This document shows positions 11,466-21,525 of a DNA stretch of 64,000 bases, one piece after another. The translations under genes and the position numbers were made by a program. Where the stretch lies: positions 6,474,888-6,538,887 of the forward strand of contig JABACO010000001.1 of assembly GCA_013339895.1 (NCBI GenBank). Direction: 5' to 3'. Within the stretch, counting starts at the first letter, position 1. Each line of letters starts with the position of its first letter. Source of the stretch: Ephydatia muelleri. Lineage: Eukaryota > Porifera > Demospongiae > Spongillida > Spongillidae. The notes under the pieces were generated by a model. The model had not been told where the DNA came from. It saw nothing but the letters and a program-made list of their open reading frames with translations, and did no database searches.

Positions 11466-11895
11466 CTGCCGGATAGGGCCCGCTTGCTGTCAATTTCCTC
11501 GCCTCACTCATTAGCGTGGCTATCTGTTACACCTTTGCCAAGGCTTAACCTTCACCTTGATCCCTCTGAGTTTCAAGTTGCCATTAAGTGGTGGTTAGGT
11601 ATTCCTGTGAGCCAAGGTCAGTCAGCTCTGTCCTATTCTTTGGATCACTTTGGTCACCATGCCTTGTCTTGCAAGAATGGCTCCGATGTGGTTTCCCGCC
11701 AGAACAGAATCCGAGACACCCTTTTTGAGTTTTGTCAATGTGCATGCTTGGGTGCACAACTTGAAGCCAAACCAGCCTGGCCATGAAGCACAGCAAACAC
11801 GTCCTGACGATATCCTCATCCCTAACTGGGAGTTGGGCACGTCTGCAGCAATTGATCTTTGTGTGACACATCCCTGCTTAATTCTGAAACACTAG
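11466..11895 (+). pseudogene. RLE-type non-LTR retrotransposon, 3' fragment
   Basis: Plus-strand fragment of the family at 30077-26600. It shows LSWLSVTPLPRLNLHLDP-like and WWLGI words, then DHFGHHALSCKNGSDVVSRQ (the zinc-knuckle region, with its first cysteines lost) and, after a stop, RPDDILIPNWELG and AAIDLCV of the C-terminal restriction-like endonuclease. 5'-truncated and broken; inserted inside the 9.8-kb transposon. Confidence 0.8.
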
Positions 11896-12077
11896 GGCAT
11901 CTGAAGCCAATCTAGGAGGAGTGACCCGGTTAGGTGGTCCAATGTGCAAAAACCTCTACACATGCTCTTAATGTGAATGCCACCTGGAGATCAACTCCAG
12001 CCATATCCACAAGACATGTGAGCAATTTCTTGGATTCAGCACACTTTTCAGCGATAAATCTAAAACAGTGTAAGTTA

Positions 12078-12480
12078 GTAGTCACCAATAGGAGCACCAA
12101 GAATGTCAAGGTTTGGTAGAAGGGAGTACTTCACAGCTGGTGGGAAAGAGGTGTTTCCTTTACTACTGAAGAGTTCACATTTGAAAAAGTTGCTGTAAAG
12201 GTCCAGAGCAGGTCCCATCTCTTCAATGCTGTGCATGGCCCCTAGCACAGCTGGACGGTTTCCAGCTAAGGCACCATCATCGAGGTAATATGCCTGGTAG
12301 AGGAGGTCCATGCATTCATCATATCAGCATCCACACTGGAAATTGGCTTCTGCAAGACCACATGTGCAAAGAGTAAGGGACCCAGGGGATTCCCCTGTTG
12401 AACCCCTGACTCAGAACTAAATTGTCCTAGAGGGTGCTATAGCAGAGGATGTGTGTGACCCATAACACCAAGACACCCAA
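12078..12480 (-). pseudogene. RLE-type retrotransposon, RT fragment in opposite orientation
   Basis: Minus-strand reverse-transcriptase piece: GVQQGNPLGPLLFA (the usual GVQQGDPLG with D changed to N), YLDDGALAG (the catalytic-type DD box) and LDILGAPIGDY. It faces away from the 11466-11895 fragment and a frame change lies near 12310. Either a separate insertion or part of one element later inverted. Confidence 0.8.
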
Positions 12481-12727
12481 GGCAGAATTTTGGGGGGAAA
12501 GGTGGCACACTAATTTTATATTTTTATGATTGTTTAACCTGGGTATTTTTAAAAAGCTATAAATTCACGTTGTGCCCGGCATGTTGTTTTGGTAACATCA
12601 GCCTATATTTTTAACTGCATACAGTATAAGGTGATAGATAATATGATGCATTGAGATAATGAAATGAACTCAAAAAATAACCAGTTATGAGGTCGAGGGT
12701 ATACAAAGTTCAATGTACGTACAGTTC
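12481..12727. other. 3' flank of the HECT gene, nothing else seen
   Basis: AT-rich sequence between the RT fragment and the stop codon of the HECT gene; probably its 3' untranslated region. Confidence 0.4.
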
Positions 12728-15700
12728 TCAGATAGTGTCCATTGCCCAGGCACCTTCACTCGAAAGGACTTTCGACAATTCCTGTTCAAACTCGGGGTAT
12801 GTAGAGTAGGATAGAGGGAGTTCAATGGCGCATGAGCATGTCTTTGCAGTTGGTGATCGAGCCAGACCTTCAGTATTGTTGAACGACACCCTAATACTCT
12901 CACCAAGAAGCACTGATCTCCCAGTCACGAATCGCAGGAACAATCTCAAGTCATCCTGTCTGCTATTGCTTACAAAAGTAATGAGGTAAGAGAAGATTCT
13001 TTTTTCAGCTGAGTTCATGGCACTAGGCTCTTCAATCAAATCCAGGACTCTCTCTGAAGTAGCATTGAGAGCTTTGTACAGGCCAAAGAACTCACTCACT
13101 GTCATCGTCTGAAAGAAACGAAGGAAAAGCTTGGGCACACCGGAATGAATTGTGTATAAGACTCCCAGTGGTTTCCCAAGAAAGAGATGTCTTGCTGTCG
13201 ACACTACTACCTCTTTTAGGTTTGCCTTTGTTGGGACTTGGACGCAACCCATGCGGCTTAGAGTGGAGATGATTTGCCCCTGCAAGGTGGAGGGCAACTG
13301 GTTGTTGTTTTGAACTTTTGTAAGAGCCTGGCTGATGAAAGAGCTCTCATAAGCAGCCAAGTAGTCGATGAAGGAATCGAGGATGATGCTGTCTGGCACC
13401 TCCACTTCAGGCCCAAAAAATATGGCAGCAAGGACAGGAAAGGCGATGCGAATGGGCAAGAATCCACAAACCATGAACCCATGAGAAAGAATGGTGCCGT
13501 GAAGACAAAGGACAGCCATATCAGGATTGGGACGTACAGCTGGCACCAACAATTTCTCCCCATCAAAAATCTTTACATAGCTATCTTCCCAAAAGGCAGA
13601 GAACAAATCACGACAAACTCCCCCCATGTCCACAGCTTTCTCATTGATAAAACGGACTCGAAATGGATAATCCTTTAGAATTTCCTCGAGATTGTCCTCA
13701 TATGTCTTAATGACATCCTCATAGACATGGTCTCTGTGAAATGCTCTTGATGTGTGTTATCAGACATGAACTTGTGGCGCATTTCATTCACAGTGAGGAA
13801 AACGAAATAGTTATAGATTAAACCACACACCATTCATACTATTAGTCAACACCTCCAACCAGCCATGAAAGGTAGAGGGTAGGTATATAGCCATACGACC
13901 ACACAAGTAAGGGCTACAATTCTAATGCCCAAGGTCTTGACTGATGATACCATTATTTTTTTACCTCTTTGGATTAGCTGTGATCCATCTTTCACCTCCT
14001 CCATAACTTGTTCCTCCTGAGTCTAGAGCAAGCAAAAAGGTTATGCAATATTTTGGATTAGGTACATTTTATAGTACCTCAGCTTGGCCTAGTGTTTCTC
14101 GCACAAACGTTAGCAAGTCAGGAGCGTTCTCCCCTTCTTCCACAATAAGAACAGAGGAGGAGATGTCCTTAACTTGGCAAGTCACGGGCACCAGCTCCCG
14201 AGGAATAATTGTATGAATACTGAATCCCTTGGTCACGTTTCCATATGCAGTAGCTATTTCATACAGCACCTGCACAATTTCATGCACACTTTCGCTAAAA
14301 TTCTGCATGTCTGGGTTATCCCTTCACTAAATGATCCATACAATGCCCATCAGTTGCCCTGATTACTCACCTTGCTTGAAGTGAGTGGCAGGAGACGACA
14401 CTCTGTTTTGGATGAATCACTAAATCGAAGAGTGAATTTCATGCCTTCAGGCTGAGTCAGTTTATTACTCCATTGACGAGACAGATCCTTCCTGATCTAC
14501 AAGCACAACTATTAAATGTTACAATACAAACAAACATGATTTTCATACATCCTGAAGTTGTTCCCTCTCAGCTTTGGCCTTAGCTTTATCTGCCTCCAGA
14601 GATTGCTGATAAGCCTCATCCTGCTCCTTCCTTATCTGTCGGGCTTCTTCAATGTAAGCCTGTGCCTGTGCCATAAAACATATGTGAATCCTGCAAGCTC
14701 AGTTTAGTTGATAATGCATACTCTGCCAAGTTCACTTTCATTGTCACTTTCACTACCACTGCCCAAGTCGATCACTTCACGTGGAGAAGCCTGGGTAGAG
14801 TATCACATGTAATAATACAACAAGTCATCAAAGATAGACATACCTTTCCTGTGTTGTCAGACGACTGCTGGACAGTCTCGTTCCAATCACTTGATGCCTG
14901 TAGTTCAAAGTGAACATTAAGAAGAATGAACGAAAAATAATCTATCCTTACCAAATCCTTTGAACAATGGGCCCCACTGTCTACACTGGGTTTAAACTTC
15001 TTCGTTGGGTGCTCAGGAACAGCCTCACTATCCTGAATAGAGAGAAAAAAAAAAACATGAATACACAAGGAGACACATGTACATGCATATACTCACATCT
15101 ATTTCACACAAGTAGAGACACCCTCTTCGCTTCACAGCACCTTCCCCGTCCAGAGAATCATTATCAAATCTTGTCAAGTGTCCCTTTTTATCACTCTCAA
15201 GGAAAGAGAAGGATGAAACTTTAAAGGCACGGATAATAGCATTCCGTATTTGAAGGTTGGACATGTCTCTTGTGACAGACACTCTCTTGATTCTCTCTTG
15301 AGAGAATAGCTCCTTGCGTGTATTTCCCCTAGGGATGATTTCCTGGTAGTGCTTCAGCATTACAACATTTACAGACACTGAACGTTGTTTCCCTTTGAAA
15401 GCAGCCTTCTTCTTTGCCTGTGCATCAGCCACAACGCACTCAGCATTTGGGTCAAATCCCTCCTTTTTTGACTTTCCTGAAGGAAAGCATTTGGCCAAAG
15501 CTCTCGCCTCCACCTCAGTTGGTTTCTTCACTCTTTCCAAAATGCCACTTGAGCGCTCATAAGGTGACTTGGCCTGTAACATAATAAAATTACACATCAA
15601 AGTAAGCTGGCTTAATCTCTTCCGTTACGGGGTATACCCCGTAAATACAGGGTATACAACGTTGGGCCTGAAATGAACAAACCATACGTCCGATTTTACA

Positions 15701-17056
15701 GTAGCTTACAACGAATGTGAGGCTTAGGGTAATTTACTATTATGTAAAATTTCAGCATTTAAATCTATTGCATCAAAATACTGCACTGCCTTAAACAGGT
15801 GTGATTTTAAAGATCTTTGTGTAGTCATTACTTCAACGTTAACCAGACCCTACCAAATCAAGTTAGAGCAAAGACTTATATTTTGATTTGACACGCATAC
15901 ATTACACTATTAAATGGTGGTAATACTGTTATTAATGGTTATACGCAGCAGTGAGGAAAAATTTAAAACCCTCATGCACTCGGTTTGGTGGTTTTGTTTT
16001 AACTATTTCAATTGCTTTGTGGGTCTAACAGTTATTGTAGCCACCACGCGTCCTATTTGATCAACTACAAAATGGCGGCACCATACAGTTCAGGATTTAG
16101 ACTGTGCCTCACGGAATAGGAAACATCGGAGATAAAATATCATCGAAGGAGTCACATGAGACGCGCATGGCAATGTGCATGAATTGCCTCTGGGAAACGT
16201 TTATTAAAAGTACATGCAACGCGTATAACATACAATCATGTCTTGTTGTGAGTCACACTAGTGTGAATTCATGCAGCAAGCATCAGAACTAGTACTAATA
16301 AAATAGCAATGTGTCATGCGTCTAATAAATGTTCACGTTCGTGAGGTTACATACGAGCGCTAGCTAGTATAGTTTTGACATCTGTGGTTTCTTATAAAGC
16401 CGCTGGGCGATGAATACAATCCTTGTACTGATAAAGTTGGCGAAAATGTTCACAACGCTACATGTCGTAGGAAAGTATACTACAGTATTGTGTACCCTTG
16501 TTATTCAACCATCCCTTCATATGTTTGTAGCAGCTGCAGAATATTTGCGATGTCCTAGACCTTAATAAATCGAAAACAAATTAACGGGGTATACCCCGTA
16601 TATACGGGGTATACCACGTACGGAACTAGCACCATTAAGGACACAATTACTACTACGAGACTTCTCTGTGGCACACAAACCAAGTACAAAGAAAGCCAAA
16701 ACTACAGGGCCACTTGCCTTACTGGGGGATGACACTGGCTTGTGAGTCACGGTCACCTTGTCATCATCTAGTATTTCTAGAACACTACCCACATTCACAA
16801 AAGCCTTCCATTTGTGGCTCCATCTCTGGAGAAGAAAAGTGCACGCCTGCTCATCGCCTTCTGATCCAGCAATAGACACAGTTGCTTCAGGCTCCCCAAC
16901 AGAACGCAGTTGCTGTTGTATACACAGGCAGAGGGTACTGAGGGTGGCTTTACAAGCCTTTCGGAATCCTTTGTACTCAAAAAGGACCTCGATCTCCTCG
17001 TTTTTGATCTCCTTTTCTGGCCCCTTACAAATAGTGTGGCTCTCTTCAACAGCCAT
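12728..17056 (-). CDS. UBX-like plus HECT-domain (E3 ligase-type) protein, transposon cargo
   Basis: Ten exons read by splice sites, in frame from exon 1 to 9: 17056-16718, 15573-15097, 15032-14952, 14897-14844, 14790-14722, 14665-14549, 14496-14371, 14269-14078, 14022-13965 and about 13745-12728. Exon 6 is a charged helix (RKEQDEAYQQSLEADKAKAK) like the one preceding UBX domains. Exons 7-8 resemble a UBX fold (MKFTLRF; GFSIHTIIPREL). Exon 10 is the HECT domain: YPFRVRFINEKAVDMGG at its start, LRLFLRFVTG, and TAKTCSCAIELPLSY holding the expected catalytic Cys. HECT enzymes pass ubiquitin from E2 to substrate through that Cys. Intron 1 appears to use a GC donor (AAG|GCAAGT). The exon 9-10 join leaves the HECT frame only if about 2 nt are missing in an AGAG run near 13735, so this copy may be frameshifted. 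Fish genes annotated as G2/M-phase E3-ligase-like look related. Confidence 0.75.
15621..16624. mobile_element. Intronic insertion bounded by GGGGTATACCCC palindromes
   Basis: Intron 1 of the HECT gene contains a segment starting TCCGTTACGGGGTATACCCC and ending in an inverted form (ACGGGGTATACCCCGT, twice, then CCACGTACGGA). GGGGTATACCCC is itself a perfect palindrome, present once plus a degenerate copy at the left and twice plus a variant at the right. The inside has no coding signal. Probably a MITE; no target duplication could be fixed. Confidence 0.55.
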
Positions 17057-17671
17057 ATTGCTACGTACACAAAGTGTAATATTTTTCGGTATCGGTACCA
17101 GTGATGCCGCGGTTCGCCCGCCAACCGTCAAAACCAGGCGATACGGTTGGCTTGACCGCGTCCGTGACCGTAAGGAAAAGTGAATAATTGGCGAACCACT
17201 TAACCGTCAGCCTATTGAGGCAAAAACCGTGGAAATTTTGACGGTCAACTGCCGGTCAGACATTAATTGGATGATGTCTGAACCTGTGAAAATGGACACA
17301 ATGCAGCATTCATACACCGAAGTGACAATTCGATAACAAGACGTACTCTTGACACCGCTTTCCTGTCGGGTAGTTAAGAATAATATATTTTTATTTATAA
17401 AATATGCATGCGCATGCCCGCATGCTCAGTAATATCGCTGTTTATTGGAATAAAATTAATGGCATTAAACTTTAACTGAAACTTTAACTTGGAAGTTAAG
17501 TGGTTGGTTATGTTATAAGAACATAACTTAACCCATATACATCTCTGATTTGATCACATGCATGATTTTCGTCAATAAGCATGTTGTTCTGAACTTGATA
17601 ATAATCACTGCAACATCATAGTGAAAAATGGTAAATTCTGCAATATGTACATGACGGCACAAAAGTGAAAC
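17057..17671. other. Spacer between cargo gene and transposase
   Basis: Holds the likely promoter and 5' leader of the HECT gene (ACCGTCA/TGACGGT words repeat at about 17090-17260) and the 3' end of the transposase transcript. Homology with the left arm stops at about 17460. Confidence 0.4.
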
Positions 17672-19481
17672 TTAGGGATTGTCCAGTGTCTGAAGAACTA
17701 TTCTGTACAGTGATATACCATAATCACTATCATCAGAAAAGGGACTCACTGTTTCTTGTATTCTACTCAATTGCACTGGTGTAATTGAAACAGACAGTTG
17801 AGGCACTGGTACCCCTTGATCATCATCAACTGCTTCTTCATTATTACTTCCACCTTCCTCGGATTGCCCATACTCATCTGAAACATCTTCAAAAAGATCA
17901 ACAGCATCAAGCCCTGAATACCTCAACCTCAGAAGACCAGCTGTGAAAAGCTGATTTGGGGTTTTCCCTCTCTCAGTACGTAGTCCATGACAATTCCATG
18001 CTTCTTTAAACTGCTTCAGGGAGCGATTTATCCGTGGGAGATAGACGTAGTGTAATGCAAATAGGTGATTTTCATTGATGGGATCCAAAAGGTCATGTTG
18101 TTCCATGTTGTAGAAAAGCCGGTAATAAAAGGAAGTTGCACAACGATGGCTGTCCTTCCATAATCGCTCTATTCGTTGATTATGCACAGAACTACCTACA
18201 ATGATGGACCTCCTGTTAACCCCTCGGTTTCGTAGCATGTGTCGTGCGACTTGAACATTTTCTCTGCCTTGATCAGTCCTCACCCGTGAAGGAAGACCAT
18301 ATTGACCAACTGCACCAAGGAAGAGGCCATACACAGTGCTGGCACGGTTATTTGTTGAACACTGGAGAAAGAGGACAAGTCTACTAAATCCATCAATTGC
18401 CCCATGTGTGACCATCCGCCAACGAATCAGTTTATGGTGCCCATCTGCAGGGTGTATACAAATTGATCACATTATTTAAGGTATGAGCAAGCCTTAGGTA
18501 ATAATACCAATTTCTACTTCAGGTCATAGTTAAAGTGAGTGCTTGCTGCCAATACAGTCCCTATTGAAACTAAGCCTACTCCTAAGATCTCAAATATTAC
18601 ATAACCACACCGAAAAGAGTGTCCACTTTATTTGACACAGTCATGCATACATATCAAACGAAAGCCAAAAATAGCTGCCAAATGCACATGTAAATGTTAC
18701 ACAGTATGTGTGCTTGACCTTACCTATATGCCACAAAGAATTGGGTCCAGGTACAGAGTATGTGCGCCTGGCAGATACTTCTCTCCATCTCAAAGCATTA
18801 TTGATTGGATCTGCATGTGGTTCTTATTGCTTCTCGTACTCTCTCCCTTGTGACACGATACCCCATAGATCGCAGTGTACCCCAAACCATCGTTTGACCC
18901 AGTGATGGGGAACTCCTTCGAATCTGTCGAACAACCAATTCCAACTCACCATCATCAATGTTGTCACCCACAACTTGTCCAAATTCTCTTCGTCGACGAA
19001 AGATAGTCATGCGTGACACACCAAGTAAGTTCGCTATTTCAACCCAAGTAAAGCCCATCGAATGAAGGTACATTAGCTGTTGCTCACTGATGTCAAACCT
19101 TGGTCTTCCTGGTCCAGACGATGCTCTTGTAGGGGCACTATACGAGTAATTCCCGCTACTGAATGGGTGGTTGAGATACTCTTCCCATTCGGACAATATA
19201 CATCGGAGGCATTCCAAAAGGCTGCTCAACTCTTCACACATATTTGATATAGCAATTTCGCTTCCTAACTCGCTACTGGGCAAATGGGATCCCAAATAAC
19301 TATTCAAGGTTGATACAGAGATGATAATCATTTCCAGCTGTTCCACTACATACTCGCTGAATTCCTCGTTTGCAAGGCCCCTCAGGTTATTAGCACTTGC
19401 AACAACTCGAGCCACCTCCGTAAAAAATGTCTCCCACTCGCTAGAGAAAGATGAATCGTTGCCTTGTGCCATGTTAGCCAC
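17672..19481 (-). CDS. IS3EU-like DDE (integrase-core) transposase, frameshifted
   Basis: Two exons, 19481-18724 and 18444-17672, joined by GT-AG splice sites. Exon 1 has a Ser/Glu-rich N-terminus, then GPGRPRFDIS and a helix-turn-helix, LGVSRMTIFRRRREFG. Exon 2 has a retroviral-integrase-like core: first Asp at the splice junction (HID then GHHKLIRWRMV), HGAIDGFSRLVLF, second Asp in VRTDQGREN, and Glu in NQRIERLWKD, giving DDE. The C-terminal tail is acidic (EEGGSNNEEAVDDDQG). Near 18812 the frame changes by one base after RTTC (continuing as DPINNALRWRE), so this copy needs a frame correction or is dead. Reading starts at MANMAQG, just inside the right palindromic array. It lies upstream of the HECT gene in the same direction. 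Confidence 0.85.
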
Positions 19482-19566
19482 TATTAGGATTGCTTACGTA
19501 AATGTGGGGGTGAGTACGAGACTACAGACATATGAAAGGTCATGTTGTTATGACGTAATCAGACCT

Positions 19567-19915
19567 AAAAATATCTCACGACGTCGTAAGTCTCACGACG
19601 TCGTAAAGTTCTCACGACGTCGTAAGTCTCACGACGTCGTAAAGTATCTCACGACGTCGTAAGTCTCACGACGTCGTAAAGTATCTCACGACGTCGTAAG
19701 TCTCACGACGTCGTAAAGTATCTCACGACGTCGTAAGTCTCACGACGTCGTAAAGTATCTCACGACGTCGTAAGTCTCACGACGTCGTAAATGTCACGAC
19801 GTCGTAAAGAATCTACGACGTCGTAACACATCTCACGACATCGTAAAAAAATCTCACGACGCCGTAAAAAAAAAACCACTCACGACGTCGTAACACGATC
19901 TTACGACGTCCTAAA
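19567..19915. repeat. Subterminal palindromic repeat array, right
   Basis: Reverse complement of the array at 10229-10556 (TCTCACGACGTCGTAA units), with almost the same order of linker variants, so the two arrays are copies of one another. Confidence 0.93.
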
Positions 19916-19993
19916 ATACACTGACAACGACATAAGGTTCCATGACGTCTCCCAGAGGTCGTCTTCGAATTTTGTTACTGATGGCTTGCCATA

Positions 19994-19999
19994 TGGGCG
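19994..19999. repeat. Target-site duplication, right (TGGGCG)
   Basis: TGGGCG directly after the CCATA terminus; identical to 10142-10147. Confidence 0.8.
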
Positions 20000-20349
20000 T
20001 GGCAGATATAAGACGATGATTTTAGCAAGATGATGGCAAATAGGAAAGCTTTATTACACGACTAGAGGATGATGTGAGTGCTAGCAAATAGCCTTACGCG
20101 TGCCGTTTTGAATACTGCCGGCGACGTGGGAGGCGCAAGGTTATATTCACTTGGGGTCCGTTAATTTGGTACGATCGTCTGGAACTGAGCAGCGTTCTTC
20201 TTCTTTTAACTTTCCCGCATAAACTCACTGCCTGAGTGAGACAAAAACAGTTGGGAACGGCTAGCTTAGTTTAAGGGAGAAATGGGCGGAACAAAGAAGT
20301 TATCAAAATTTATTGTGGATTGGGAGAATGGAACACGGGTTGCATGCAA
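20000..20349. other. Right flank of the large transposon
   Basis: Begins with the continuation of the local repeat interrupted by the transposon (GAAAGCTTTATTACACGA at about 20044). No coding region seen. Confidence 0.4.
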
Positions 20350-20734
20350 AAATGGTGCAATTGAGCGGGAAATGTGCATTAACTTTGCACAGCTGTATCT
20401 CCGTGACGGATAGAGTAAAAATTAACGAACTGAACACATCAATAGCAACAGGACCCCTGTATGTAAATACGGAATTTGAAGCGATTTAAACTCTCCTAGC
20501 TGAAGATGTGACGGTTTTGAACCCCATGGGGTATCGGACTTCGTAGCATCGGCAAGGAACTAGTGCAAGGCCCCAAAATATGTTTCCCCGTAGTGAAATG
20601 GTGTAGTATGAAGTGTTGAAAATAGGAAGTCGATAGCGTAAACCGTTGGGAAGTTATAGCGATTCACCCGCGATGCATTTTTATAACATTTTATAATATA
20701 TCCGTGGGGCAATTTTCGCGGAAACTGTCCCAAT
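20350..20734. mobile_element. Foldback-type MITE, single arm
   Basis: Shares a chain of words with other copies in the window: CTGTATCTCCGTGACGG, GAACCCCATGGGGTATCG, TAGTATGAAGTGTTGAAAAT, TTGGGAAGTTATAGCGATTC and the terminus TTTTCGCGGAAACTGTCCC. Compare 41877-42678, 42712-42942 and 52533-52782. Here only one terminus is clear, at 20734. Confidence 0.7.
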
Positions 20735-20771
20735 TATAATAATTATAATTATAATAATGATAATAATTTTA

Positions 20772-21375
20772 CATAACACAGTTAAGTTTAATACTCAAGA
20801 AGGGGAGCACGGGCACATCTGAGGAGGATGGCTCTTGCATTCTGCCTCATCAGTGTGACAGCTAGCAGACAGTACATTTGGCACAGTGCCTCAGTTTCAC
20901 AGATTCCCACTTGCATAGCTAGCCTCTTGCTCAATCTAGAGTAGCATTCTTTGGCTTCACATCCCCAACCACCATAGACTTCCACCACTAATGGGATACA
21001 TGTCCAGCCCAACCTTGCACACATCTGATCATTCTTGGCATGCTTTTCAATCTCACCAACCTCTGCAGAGTTGCCTGAAGCCAAACTCGCTTCCAGAATC
21101 AAGTCCGTATTAAGCGGATGAATGACTTTCAGGTCAAAAGCTGCAGGGTTGGAGAGGGACCAGTTTGGCACCAGCACATCAGCTGGCCTAGAAAAGTCTA
21201 TGCCTGGATCTATCTCCAGTTGAGGAGATAAGCATGCTTTGGAGCACAGGTTGGCAACACAGTCTCTCAGCTTATTGTGCCGTGCAATGACATCCCCTCC
21301 AGAACGACATGTAAGGGCGTGGTGGCAATCTGGATCAAGGGCACTTGAGCAGAAGGGACATTTACTGTCCTCTAC
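20772..21375 (-). pseudogene. RLE-type retrotransposon, 5'-truncated copy
   Basis: Starts at the zinc knuckle (CPFCSSALDPDCHHALTC) and continues through the restriction-like endonuclease, RPADVLVPNWSL, AAFDLKV and CIPLVVEVYGGWGCEAK, to LLRCARAPLLEY and a short 3' tail, with an open frame over that span. Truncation at the 5' end is typical of incomplete target-primed reverse transcription. An (ATT/AAT)-rich tract lies at its 3' end (20735-20770). Confidence 0.85.
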
Positions 21376-21525
21376 AACATAATTTTAATAACTATAACTT
21401 TAATAATGTATTACGAAATGACTACTAGAGAAATGTTGAATATATACACATATGGCAAACAAAAACACAACCTAACATACTTATCGTAAAGCACTCACTC
21501 ACTCACTCATACAATACAACAATTT

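Larger units (their letters stand above)
10148..19993 (-). mobile_element. IS3EU-like DNA transposon with cargo gene, 9.8 kb
   Basis: The ends are inverted repeats beginning TATGGCAAGCCATCAG, nearly identical for well over 300 bp. They are flanked by the 6-bp direct repeat TGGGCG at 10142-10147 and 19994-19999. The right end carries a DDE integrase-type transposase (19481-17672, minus), followed in the same orientation by a ten-exon HECT-domain gene (17056-12728). As I recall, the IS3EU superfamily has 6-bp target duplications, TATGG-like termini and an IS3-like integrase, which fits. The left end is odd: homology to the right end continues past the TIR through the transposase start, then jumps to the transposase end (see 10671-11140). 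Retroelement fragments have inserted at 11466-12480. Confidence 0.82.

Noticed and set aside
11466-12480. Twin-priming (5' inversion) of one retroelement
   Set aside because: Twin-priming puts the inverted 5' piece upstream of the sense 3' piece; here it lies downstream.
12728-17056. Interpretation of the HECT gene as an ordinary host gene that merely sits between two insertions
   Set aside because: Not excluded, but the single pair of 6-bp duplications at the outer ends and the matching orientation favour one mobile unit. Kept as the main alternative.
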